From assembly GCA_027922465.2 (NCBI GenBank), contig BQMF02000437.1:124001-188000 (forward strand): a stretch of DNA of 64,000 bases, given 5' to 3'. The stretch's first letter is position 1. Every line of letters begins with the position of its first letter. The notes under the pieces are model-generated. The model was not told where the DNA came from, did no database searches, and saw nothing but the letters and a program-made list of their open reading frames with translations. Both the position numbers and the translations under genes were made by a program. This document shows, piece by piece, positions 44,656 through 54,697 of the stretch. The stretch comes from Turritopsis dohrnii. Taxonomy: Eukaryota; Cnidaria; Hydrozoa; Anthoathecata; Oceaniidae.

Positions 44656-45096
44656 TGTGGGTTTACCGCGCAACGGTCTGATTTAAGCAAGTCATGTGTT
44701 GTTTGTAACATGTATTGACGAAGTTCAAACTACAATAGTTGACAATAATAAACTTGATACATAAATAAACAAGAATTGACCATAATGAATACACAAAGAA
44801 GAGAAGAGCTTACCAGCATACACACAACATAAGCTTGACTGATATGAAACAAGACTATGACACAGAGATACTACTATAACTAATTAAGAAAGTAAATGAA
44901 CCATGACAATGAAACCTATGATAAAAATCATAATGACTTCACACTTAAACAATGGAACATAACTTGACAATGACAATAGAGTGTTACCTACATATAACAC
45001 AGAACATGACAAAGGAACAAAGTGGACATTGAAAAGTTGACAGAAGACAAATCAAATTCTTATTTGTTATAAAACATATAGAACATTCACATTACA
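44656..45096 (-). repeat. BEL 3' LTR (element is on the minus strand)
   Basis: 441 bp, TG...CA ends, bounded on its left by target duplication TAGGG. Confidence 0.92.
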
Positions 45097-45213
45097 TTCC
45101 CCAGCATGAGAAATAAAATTTGTTTGTCTTAACGTTTATATATTCAGAAGCATTCGTATCCATTGATCGTGTACCGTTGATTTCAAATTCGTCCATTTAA
45201 CGACTATATTCAC

Positions 45214-47452
45214 TTAAATTCGCTCGTCCACCAAATTCGCAATCCGTCCAAGTTCTGATGTAATATCGATTTCGTCAGCAGGCTTGATCATGACTATCGA
45301 ACGAATGGATCGATTCGTATACCGAAATTTTTCTTCATTATGATTTCGAAATTTTATCTTCGCCTTTCTTATCAAACCATCGGAACTAATTTCAACAGCT
45401 TCAATCATGCCATATTGATACGTTTTAGCAATCGAACTGTCTTGCTTGAGAAAAAGTATGACATCCCCTTTCTTCACTTCTTCATCGGAACTAAACCATT
45501 TATTTTGATGCATCATTTTAGGAACGTGTGTTTGTAACCAATTTTCAAACCAACTGACGTATATACGCTCATTTTCTCTCAGAATCTTCTGTGGATTTTC
45601 AACAATCAACATACTTCCAACAGGACTTCTATCATTGTTTCTACCATATTTCAATCGATTTGGAGTGAGTAGATCCATCATTTCGAAATCCGACGTAACA
45701 TTTCCCAAAGCAAGTGGCATATCATTAATGGCATTAGCGATCTGAGCCACCACTGTTTCCCACTGGAGCAAGGATAATCTTTCGTTTGACACAGTTTTCT
45801 TCAACGATTCATTTACATGCTTGATTCGTCTTTCTACTTTACCGTGCATATTGTGCCCTCCAACAGGACATAAGCTAAACTGAACATTTGTATTAACATG
45901 AAGTTGATTGTTAATATCTTTGAAGGACAATTGCATTTCCTTACAAGCCTTAACCAACTGGCTACCCTCATCGCAAAGCAATCGTTTTGGATAACCATTG
46001 TCACATGCAAATCTGACAAAAGCTTGGATAAAAGCAGGAGTGCTGTACTCATCCATGATCTTTATACAGGTAGCTGATGTAGTGCAACAGCAAAAGACTA
46101 CAAGCCATATCTTGATGGTGGTGCGTTTCTGATGTGATGAATAAGCTTTATATGGTCCAGATAAGTCCACTTGCGAGATGTAAAATGCTGGTGCGACTTT
46201 AAGATTATATTGAGAAACTGGACCCATAGCTACATCTATGGTCTTCTTTATGAGATATCGGCATCTTTGACATGACTTTCTTACCATCTTAACAATTGAT
46301 CTTCCTTCTATAATGAAAGCTCTTTTGAGTACATATCTCAATGTTGTCTCAATGCCAGAGTGACGGGCAACAGGATCATTCCAGTGCACATCGTTGACTA
46401 TGCTGAAAGCAACCGGTGAATCTTTATCGACAAGCGGGACACAGAATGTTGTTGATGCTAGATCTTTCATAGCTGCTGTGAATTTTCCTGCAACAGATAT
46501 ATTTTCTGACGGTAAAATTCTGCCAGTGTAGACAAGGGTACCATCTTTTATCTCCGAGATTCTTTCATATTTCTTTTTGGGTAGAAAATGTTGAATTTCA
46601 AGTGTACATTTCTTGAAGAAATATCGTTCACCATCTTTAATGTCGATTTCTGAGAGTGTGGTACTCAATGATGCGCTTGAAGCGATAGATGACTTTTTCT
46701 TAAAAGATCTGATAAACTTCAAAACATAACCCATGATTCTACATACTTTACTGAAACTGTGTTTGTTTGGATCCACAAGATACTTGGATAATTCATATCT
46801 CTTCTTGATGCTGCTTTTAGAATCCTCTTTGATAATAGATGTAAAGATTTCAACTTTATTGAGAGGAATCTCTTTACGTACTTCATGCAACTCTTTCTCA
46901 CTGACTTTTAGGTCTGTGATTCTGACGATTAGGAAATTAGATAAATCTTGTCTCATCCAATCAAACCCATTAACCCATATTGATGATTGATCGACGTCTG
47001 CAACATTAGCACCTCTACGAGTTCCAAGGTCGGCTATCATATCTTTCGAATGCACATAGAACCATTGCTCAGGATTCGTAAACCTTCGAATTTCGATTAC
47101 TCTATTTCTGACCCATTGTTTCAACGGTCTCTCTTCGTTGATTATCCAGTGGAGTGCAACTTGACTATCACTTAACTTTATCGATGATTTGTGCCATTTA
47201 CTGAATGAGCGTCGCACAACCTCGCCAGTATGTGCGTTCAGCAATGCTGCATATAACTCTGCTCGCGGCTGTGACATGTTAGAAGGGATGATTCTTGATC
47301 TTGATAGAACTAACTGACATGAATACTCTCCATTCCTTCTTTTAATTCTTGCATAAATAGCAACACAAGCAAGTGACTGGCTTGCGTCTGCAGTATCGAT
47401 TGTATCTATTTCAAGGCTAACAGCATCTTCGGGAACAATAGCTCGACGATAT
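45214..47452 (-). CDS. BEL pol, C-terminal part: RNase H region, integrase, DUF5641-like tail
   Basis: The frame is continuous from the 47453-47582 insertion down to the stop at 45214. The first part (MSQPRAELYAALLNA, KLSDSQVALHW) is the RNase H-like region. Next comes a Zn-binding segment (RHSGIETTL, SCQRCRYL). The integrase core has D in SQVDLSGPY, D in LLCDEGSQL and E in HGKVERRIKHV. The C-terminal region (WLQTHVPKM, VKKGDVILFL) is the conserved tail found in Pao/BEL polyproteins. The catalytic residues are all present. Confidence 0.85.
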
Positions 47453-47582
47453 TGTTTATTTATTTATTTATTTATTTATTTACGAATGTTTACCCAGGAT
47501 AGCCTCTTCAGTTCCTTAAGGTACTGTTATCAATGAGGGTCCTGCGAAGGAGGTCCTAGAGCATTTAAAGCCCCCATTTGGG
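47453..47582 (-). mobile_element. Small LINE 3'-end or SINE fragment inside BEL pol
   Basis: On the minus strand it reads CTCATTGATAACAGTACC, GAAGAGGCTATCCTGGGTAA and then about six AAAT repeats. This looks like a non-LTR 3' end with a short tandem tail. It separates the RT part of pol from the RNase H part, whose frames otherwise join. Confidence 0.65.
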
Positions 47583-49808
47583 CTACGGAAGCTGTAATGA
47601 CAGGAACCGCTCAACTAGACAACCACCCCAGACATCATTCCTACTACTGTTTATCTCATTTATCATTTCGAAGTTTGATATCCAAATTGAACGAAGATCA
47701 TCTGGGATCACATCATCCCACTGCAAGTTACGATGAACCAGTTCTTGAAGGTCTAACTTCATGGATGCTGTAATCGGAGTGACCTTACCAGTGAGATCAA
47801 ATATTTCAGCGACTCTGGATATGCAGTGGCGTCTTGTTAATCTTGACGGAATGATATTAACTGCGTCATCTCGTTTCTTTCCTCTTCGTTTCTTGGAGAA
47901 GTTTAAATCACATACGTTGAGTGAACGCAAGTCTTCTTTTGTATGCCATTTCATGCCTGCAATCCCAATGGTGGTACCATCATCACTTAGAAAATCTGGT
48001 GGATCATTTCCTGAAAAACATACACCTTTCAGATGAAATCCTCCTCTATTCATCACAATTTCCAGTTGATCTGCTCGAAGATTGGCAAGTGTCGTAGATG
48101 ATTCCCCAGTGATGCAGTCATCCACGTAAACATCATTATGAATAATGTCGTTGACTTCTGGAAATTCTTCGGCAGATAATTTGGCAACCTGTCTCAGACC
48201 ATGCTCAGCCTGATTTCCACTTGGCTTTACACCATATATTAGGGCCTTGATAATCTTTTCCTCAGGAATTTTGGTCGGATCCAAATTTTCTTCCCAAATG
48301 TAACGTTGAAAACACCAATCTTTCGGTTCTAATTTGATTGTGTTATACATCTTTCTAATATCTGTATGAATAGCAACTTTCCATACTGTCCATCTGATAA
48401 GAACTTCTTGAAGACGGTTGAGATTGTTCCTGCCTTTGGCCAAGATATCATTCAAGCTGTAACCAGAAGGTGTTATCTGAGATGCATCGAAGACAATGCG
48501 GCAAGGTGTACTGATCGAGCTGGGTTTCCAGACAGCCCTCCAAGGTATGTAATTCTGGATCTGGTGCTGCTTCAATCGTTCTTGAATTTCCTGTGGAAGA
48601 TTTCGTACATAATCCACAAATCCAAGTGCTTGCATTTTAGATTCTGATTCCAGGATGTCAAATTTGTCTTTCTGATTGATAGGGTTATTAAGCTTTCTAA
48701 GTTGCTGGTTGTATATTTTCATTGCCATAGATTTATTTGGGGCTAATCTTGTTAACGGGTTTTGAATAAATGGAAGAGTAGCATATGTGATGCAGCTTTC
48801 AAGATCGATTTTGATGGATGCATCTATGATGGACTGTTCTGCTTCCTCTTTGATACTTACAGCCTCAATCTGCATATGATTCTTACAATCTTTACATTCT
48901 CTGCACGCTACACAACGATATGATATCTCGCTTCCTATCTCTTCCACTTGATCAAAGGACTTCTGTGCTCTTAGTAGGTATCCACCAGAATCAGTATCGC
49001 TGAATGGAGTGTCAAAATCTTTATTGCCATAGACATGACTTTTGTAGCCCAGCACAGGTAGACTGAAGCGACTGATTTCATTTCGATTTGAAAGGTAATT
49101 TGTGAAAAACATTTCGTTTGATTGATTATGGATAGCTGTAAAGACTTGATGTGGTCCTCCAACAACACCAGTTGTTCCATCTGTACTACAAAACATGGAT
49201 TGATATATTGCTAATCCAGAAGGTAATTGAAAGACCTGTTTAGGATAATATCTGAGATACTTTATACCAATCATGATGTCAATATCACCTCCAACAGTTT
49301 TGGGCAATCTTGGTAATTTACTTCTCTCAGGACCTGCAGCTTTATGAATATCTTTCTCGACTTCCTGCAATGGATATATTGGAAATGGTGCCGCAATCTT
49401 GTCTAGACAGATTGCCGATAAGATAGCTGTTTTCTGATCAGATAGTGGTAATTTGATTTGATATAATCCATAATTTGACTTCGCTACGATATCGCCTACT
49501 CCCCCTACTTTGATAACCCCAGCATATTCATTTACTGCACGGGCATTCAGTCGTTTAACTGCATTGTGGGTGATAACGCAATCACTGCAACCATTGTCAT
49601 AAAAGATATTGAAGATTTGACCATCGACTTTAATTGATTGTAGTAAGTAGATACCATTATCTGTAATAAGAATAAGAAGGTTGAATTGATCGTTGAACTT
49701 GACATGGTGTACTGTTACTGTGAAATGATAATCGAACATTTCTACTGAAATCTGGAAGATCTGCATTTCGTGATATACATCTGCTTTTGAATTTCTCCAG
49801 TACAGCAA
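47583..49808 (-). CDS. BEL pol, N-terminal part: protease and reverse transcriptase
   Basis: The protease has DNG in FNIFYDNGCSDCVITH, followed by a flap-like GVIKVGGVGD. The RT palm has CRIVFDAS, VAIHTDIRKMYNTIKL and the active-site YVDD (NDVYVDDCITG). A Peptidase_A17-like region follows (SRVAEIFDLTGKVTPIT). The frame ends at 47583 only because of the inserted fragment. It is in a different frame from gag; a +1 shift somewhere in 49660-49808 would join them. Confidence 0.87.
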   Translation of the reverse strand: MLYWRNSKADVYHEMQIFQISVEMFDYHFTVTVHHVKFNDQFNLLILITDNGIYLLQSIKVDGQIFNIFYDNGCSDCVITHNAVKRLNARAVNEYAGVIKVGGVGDIVAKSNYGLYQIKLPLSDQKTAILSAICLDKIAAPFPIYPLQEVEKDIHKAAGPERSKLPRLPKTVGGDIDIMIGIKYLRYYPKQVFQLPSGLAIYQSMFCSTDGTTGVVGGPHQVFTAIHNQSNEMFFTNYLSNRNEISRFSLPVLGYKSHVYGNKDFDTPFSDTDSGGYLLRAQKSFDQVEEIGSEISYRCVACRECKDCKNHMQIEAVSIKEEAEQSIIDASIKIDLESCITYATLPFIQNPLTRLAPNKSMAMKIYNQQLRKLNNPINQKDKFDILESESKMQALGFVDYVRNLPQEIQERLKQHQIQNYIPWRAVWKPSSISTPCRIVFDASQITPSGYSLNDILAKGRNNLNRLQEVLIRWTVWKVAIHTDIRKMYNTIKLEPKDWCFQRYIWEENLDPTKIPEEKIIKALIYGVKPSGNQAEHGLRQVAKLSAEEFPEVNDIIHNDVYVDDCITGESSTTLANLRADQLEIVMNRGGFHLKGVCFSGNDPPDFLSDDGTTIGIAGMKWHTKEDLRSLNVCDLNFSKKRRGKKRDDAVNIIPSRLTRRHCISRVAEIFDLTGKVTPITASMKLDLQELVHRNLQWDDVIPDDLRSIWISNFEMINEINSSRNDVWGGCLVERFLSLQLP

Positions 49809-50280
49809 GATTTTCTTCCATATCTTTATGCTCTTCGCATACTAGAACATGTTTCTTTGCCAGGAATCGCTGATGTGAAGGATGAGGACAGATAAAATCG
49901 TGTTGGCATTTTCCTTCTTTATGTCTTCCCTTGCTCCCATCAGCACCTGGAAAAAGACACTGTACGCAGTATCCCTTGTTTCGAAGAATTGAAAATCTCT
50001 GGGCAGGGGTCTTACTAACAAATGATTGACACGTAAAATATTGGATCATCTTTGAGCCTCTTGGCCCAACTGTTGAGACATGATTACTTTGTGATTCTTC
50101 ACCACCACACAAAGAACATAATAAAGGTCCATTACTTGATACAGAATCTCTAGGAAAAGAATCAGAATAATATGAGTGATTGTACCTTCTGTTACTTCTT
50201 TCTTTGTTGCCATCATCAGGTTTGCTACCATCAGCAAATTTTGGTACTTGAAGATGAATTCTTTGTTGATTAACTTTAAT
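49657..50280 (-). CDS. BEL gag continuation with zinc knuckle
   Basis: It is in the same frame as gag after the TAA. Cys/His words (GYCVQCLFPGADG, GKCQHDFICPHPSH) form the nucleocapsid-like knuckle of BEL elements. It overlaps the start of the pol frame and stops at 49657. Either the TAA is read through or this copy is mutated. Confidence 0.65.
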   Translation of the reverse strand: MKVNQQRIHLQVPKFADGSKPDDGNKERSNRRYNHSYYSDSFPRDSVSSNGPLLCSLCGGEESQSNHVSTVGPRGSKMIQYFTCQSFVSKTPAQRFSILRNKGYCVQCLFPGADGSKGRHKEGKCQHDFICPHPSHQRFLAKKHVLVCEEHKDMEENLAVLEKFKSRCISRNADLPDFSRNVRLSFHSNSTPCQVQRSIQPSYSYYR

Positions 50281-51483
50281 TTACTTTTCAAGATATGCTA
50301 TAAGCTTACACCATAAAAGCTGCTCGGTTGGTTCGTGATCACATAACTGTTCAAACCATTTTGTGACTCGATCATTTCCCATCAATCTATAGATTCTTTC
50401 CATAGCATCGCTATAGAACAGTTGTTTTTCAATTCTGTGCTTCTTCGCTAGCAGTAACAGATCTTTCATGACATTAATGATTCGACTAATTCCTGCAACC
50501 AATTTTTCTGGATCTTTCATCTTTCCCAAGGATTCCAATTTGTCTACGTATTGTAATTTCCTTGACAATAAGATTTTTGTATTACCATATGTTGCTTTCA
50601 ATCGTCTCCAAATCTCGTCAATGTCAACTACACCCTTTACTAAAGATATAGCAGGCTCAGTAAGATAATTATTGATTAACAGATCTGGTAAAACACGTTT
50701 CGGGGTGGTTCGTAGGTGTAACTTCTCAAATTCTGATTGAAATGTATAAATGTCGAGGGAACAATCGTATCCAGAGAACTTGCAAAGTTTAATATTCAGA
50801 CGACTTTCATTCAAAAGTTCTTGTTTACTTAATTCTCTTTTTGACACTTCTGATCTTAAGGATGAGACAAACATGGACTTCAGAGAAGTAAGACTCTCAT
50901 ACCGTATTCCAAGTTCATCCACTTGCTTATTCAAATCATTACTTGTGACTGGAACCTTTAATATTTCTTGATACTTCTCTCCAACTTTCTGCATTGTCTT
51001 TAAATCTGTTGGTAACTGCTCATTCCATTTGATTATTTCTTTATCTGCTATAAGAGTAACATCTTTACTAAAGCTGGTCTCCAATTCCGTAATCATAGCT
51101 TTTATTTCAGTCATCTGAAATGCCATAACCTTTTCGTGACAGTTCACCATTTCCCTTTGAGCAACAACTTCATGCAGCTTTGATTTTGATTTCCGATCTT
51201 TAATTGACTTTATGTATTCTTTGATTTGAGACATCATATTGTCATACCTTGATTTGTATTGATCATTATATTCTTCACCAAGATGATGTTGTAATTGATA
51301 ATTCTTGCTCCTCAGAGCTGTTCTGAACTCCTCCATACGCATTATGTACGCATTTGCATCACTTTCATCAACCCCAGAATTCTCATCAATGAAGACAGTG
51401 ATATCCTCAACAAGGACGGCTTCATACACTTTGAGCTGCTGAATGATGTCCATTTTGATTGAATTTGTTGATGTTTGAGTAAT
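50281..51483 (-). CDS. BEL gag (DUF1759-like), ends at an in-frame TAA
   Basis: The frame is open from inside the 5' LTR; the best start is probably the Met of MDIIQQLKVYEAVLV (about 51453). The first half is a charged coiled region (YIKSIKDRKSKSKLHEVV). The second half carries FSGYDCSLDIYTFQSEFEKL and LKATYGNTKILLSRKL, the DUF1759 capsid region of BEL gags. TAA at 50281-50283 stops it, yet the same frame continues to the zinc knuckle. Confidence 0.78.
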   Translation of the reverse strand: MTQTSTNSIKMDIIQQLKVYEAVLVEDITVFIDENSGVDESDANAYIMRMEEFRTALRSKNYQLQHHLGEEYNDQYKSRYDNMMSQIKEYIKSIKDRKSKSKLHEVVAQREMVNCHEKVMAFQMTEIKAMITELETSFSKDVTLIADKEIIKWNEQLPTDLKTMQKVGEKYQEILKVPVTSNDLNKQVDELGIRYESLTSLKSMFVSSLRSEVSKRELSKQELLNESRLNIKLCKFSGYDCSLDIYTFQSEFEKLHLRTTPKRVLPDLLINNYLTEPAISLVKGVVDIDEIWRRLKATYGNTKILLSRKLQYVDKLESLGKMKDPEKLVAGISRIINVMKDLLLLAKKHRIEKQLFYSDAMERIYRLMGNDRVTKWFEQLCDHEPTEQLLWCKLIAYLEK

Positions 51484-51621
51484 CGTTTGACTTGATACAG
51501 ATTCCACCAAACAAATCTCCCCAGTTGAGTGAAACTTTTGATAATTGACACGCCCTTTTATCCTCAAACTTCTATTCATGAAGTAGGACAGTGACTTTTG
51601 TTGAATTTCTTGCTGTTTGAA

Positions 51622-52062
51622 TGTGGGTTTACCGCGCAACGGTCTGATTTAAGCAAGTCATGTGTTGTTTGTAACATGTATTGACGAAGTTCAAACTACA
51701 ATAGTTGACAATAATAAACTTGATACATAAATAAACAAGAATTGACAATAATGAATACACAAAGAAGAGAAGAGCTTACCAGCATACACACAACATAAGC
51801 TTGACTGATATGAAACAAGACTATGACACAGAGATACTACTATAACTAATTAAGAAAGTAAATGAACCATGACAATGAAACCTATGATAAAAATCATAAT
51901 GACTTCACACTTAAACAATGGAACATAACTTGACAATGACAATAGAGTGTTACCTACATATAACACAGAACATGACAAAGGAACAAAGTGGACATTGAAA
52001 AGTTGACAGAAGACAAATTAAATTCTTATTTGTTATAAAACATATAGAACATTCACATTACA
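51622..52062 (-). repeat. BEL 5' LTR
   Basis: 441 bp, differing from the other LTR at two positions (one in GAATTGACMATAATG, one in GACAAATYAAATTC). It is followed on its right by TAGGG. The promoter for the element should lie here. Confidence 0.92.
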
Positions 52063-52063
52063 T

Positions 52064-52283
52064 AGGGTAACATGGGGTAAGATGGGTCGGCGGTGTAAGT
52101 CGGGTCATTATAACTTTTAGGGAATTGATAGAGCCTTAGAAACCGATTGTTTTATCAGAACAAAATTGTAGCCGAGTAGTGACGGTTGTTATGTTACAAG
52201 TATCGGTTTCTAAGGTTCTATCTACACTTCAAGTTATGCTGACCCGACTTACCCCACCGACCTATCTTACCCCATATTACCCT
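52064..52283. mobile_element. Hairpin MITE with AGGGTAACATGGGGTAAG ends, U3 copy
   Basis: Same element as 13757-13976. Its first four bases were duplicated by the BEL insertion, so BEL sits exactly at its left terminus. Confidence 0.72.
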
Positions 52284-54697
52284 AATGAAAGTACCTTTAT
52301 GAACTGCAGAGACTAACATGGATAAATAATCGTATTAATTAACAAAATAAAAAATACACGTGCATATAAAAACGTGACTTCGCTATATCTCTGTTTTGTT
52401 GTGAGGTTAGCTCAATATAACGCGGCTCGCTCAAGCAACTTATGGCAAGACCCAATGAAGTAATTTCTCAAGTCTCACTATAACGACACTAATTCATGGT
52501 CTCAGACCGCCAATGAGTCATTTGTAGTTATTTTTTCATAAAATATAAAGATGTTATATTATTTTAACAATCCGTCATGTCGTTATTTTCTTAGATTATG
52601 GTTTTCTTAGCAACGGGAAAATATTCAATAAAATCTTACTTGTTCCGAATGTATATTTTTAACATCTTTTAAATGTTAGTTTGTGATACAAAGATCGTAT
52701 GGCAGCAACTAATTTTTAATAACCAATAGTTCTGATAGTAATAACTGACTTTTCCGACATTTTAAACGACAAATACGGCAAATGCTTAGCTACGCCGACA
52801 ATTTAATGGTTTTTTCCCATCAAATTAACAGCATTGCACTGCAACTGCTTCCAAGGAAAATAATAATAAAAACCTTCAGTGTAGATTTCTTGGTTCAACA
52901 AAATAATAGATTATTACAATTCTGTAGAATTCACCAATGCCGGCGATGAAGAATTTATATTTATATGTATACAACCTACATAACATTTTTAGAAACACAA
53001 GGTCAAAATCATGAATTTGTTAAAATCAAGATGTTCAATATATCAGCGAAGCTGATAAAGATCTCTTAAACATCAAGTGAGTACATGGTTGTGGTTGCAT
53101 AGAAACCAAGGAATTATCTCAACTAGGCAGAGGATTCATGTCATTTCAATCACAGTAACAGTACTAAGAGGAGTCCCAGCCGGCACAAGACGTTTTGAAT
53201 ACGTCTTTAATTCGTCTTAATCAGGTCTTCATAAGACGTATCTTGATAATGCGCATTTAAAACGCCCATAATGCGTCTTCAGAAGACGTCTTACAATCAG
53301 ACGTTTTGAAGACGTCTTATTGTCGTTTTCTCAATGCCGTCGAATTCATGTTTTAAACGAGGACTTGGAAAGACGTTTTTAATGCGTATTTAAGACGTCC
53401 TTGAATTTCGATTTCGCGCGTGGCGGGAAGAAATGACGGGGGTAAATATTAATAGTGTATTCGTAAATATTGATATAAAAGTTTCAAAATTGTCAGTTTT
53501 TTTTTAATTTTACAAAAGCAACTATTATATCTTTCTTTTAAGTAACAAAAAAAAATTACATTTCATTGGTAAAAAGCTTTGAAACATTTCCTAACATTAT
53601 CGGATCTCCCGTTCGTCAAATTTACAAAATATTTCTGGAAGTTGTGATTTCTCATTGCATAAATCAAGACTTCGCTGATAAATCGGTAAGTGTATTTTAC
53701 TTTTTAAATATAATTTTTAAATATGTAAATCTATATAATTTTGTTACTTGAGATTAAGTCAATGTTAATGTTAGTTTGAGGACGTGAGTAGTCAGTAGTG
53801 GAAGATTTATGCTTGATTTCTAAAGATTTCTGGCAATATTTCAAGTTTTGAGTTTTGTTGTTTAACTTTATATAGCAACTTACTGACTTTCCTATTTCAT
53901 TCCGTGAGAGATTTTTTCTGTTTGAATTTGCTTTGTCGTTGGTTTAATGGTAGTAGTAGAAGTGTAGTAATGTAATGAAGTGATTTGTGGATGGCTGATA
54001 GATGATGACTGTGATGTTTTTGCTTGTAGTTACTTCAGAATATTGACATAATTAAAAGTGATCCTAGCAGTATAATGTAGTACCATGAAATTATGAAATC
54101 CTTTTTGAGGAGGAAAATCATAACAAGTTATAATTTCTAGTAAATTAATCAGTAATTCATCACAGATTTAGGGTAACTATAAACGCCTATTTTCTGCCTT
54201 GTCTAATTTAATAAATGTTTAAAATTTTGAATAAGAGAAGGCAAAAAACAACTGTTTATTTCCACTCAAAAATTACTTGCTGCAACTTGAATTAAGATCA
54301 AGAAACTATGTCTAATTTAATTCACAAATTCGACTTAAATCCACCTGTACTTTAAATGCCTGTTTTATGCCTTGTCTAATTCAAAGTATAAGTGTTTTCA
54401 TGTAAAAGGGAAAACCAAATAATGCCGAATTATAAATTTTTCCTATTGTTGTTTGCCGATAATCGTTATGATTAGAAAGTTACGATAAGAAAGATCCTTT
54501 TTCAAAGAGTTTCGAAGTGATACGGACATGTTAGAAGAAAATGATGTACCTGCTCCAGAAATTCATGTAAGGATGTAAAAAAAACTTTGTAGAATAAATT
54601 ACATTTTTTTTAAGAAAAAGTAATATATATAAGTAGCGAATATTAAACCTTTTCTTCAGGAGAAACAAAACTTCAACTTTCCTATAAAACTTTCTAA

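Larger units (their letters stand above)
44656..52062 (-). mobile_element. Pao/BEL LTR retrotransposon, complete, in gene C intron 1
   Basis: Two 441-bp LTRs begin TGTGGGTTTACCGCG and end ATTCACATTACA. The 5-bp duplication TAGGG lies at 44651-44655 and 52063-52067; U1 13756-13760 shows the single-copy target. The LTRs differ at only two positions that I can see, so insertion is recent and later than the U1/U3 duplication. Gag and pol run on the minus strand. No env is visible. Pol is broken by a small insertion, and gag has an in-frame stop. Confidence 0.93.

Noticed and set aside
44656..52062. An envelope gene making the BEL element virus-like.
   Set aside because: No frame follows the integrase/DUF5641-like tail before the 3' LTR; only about 120 bases remain.
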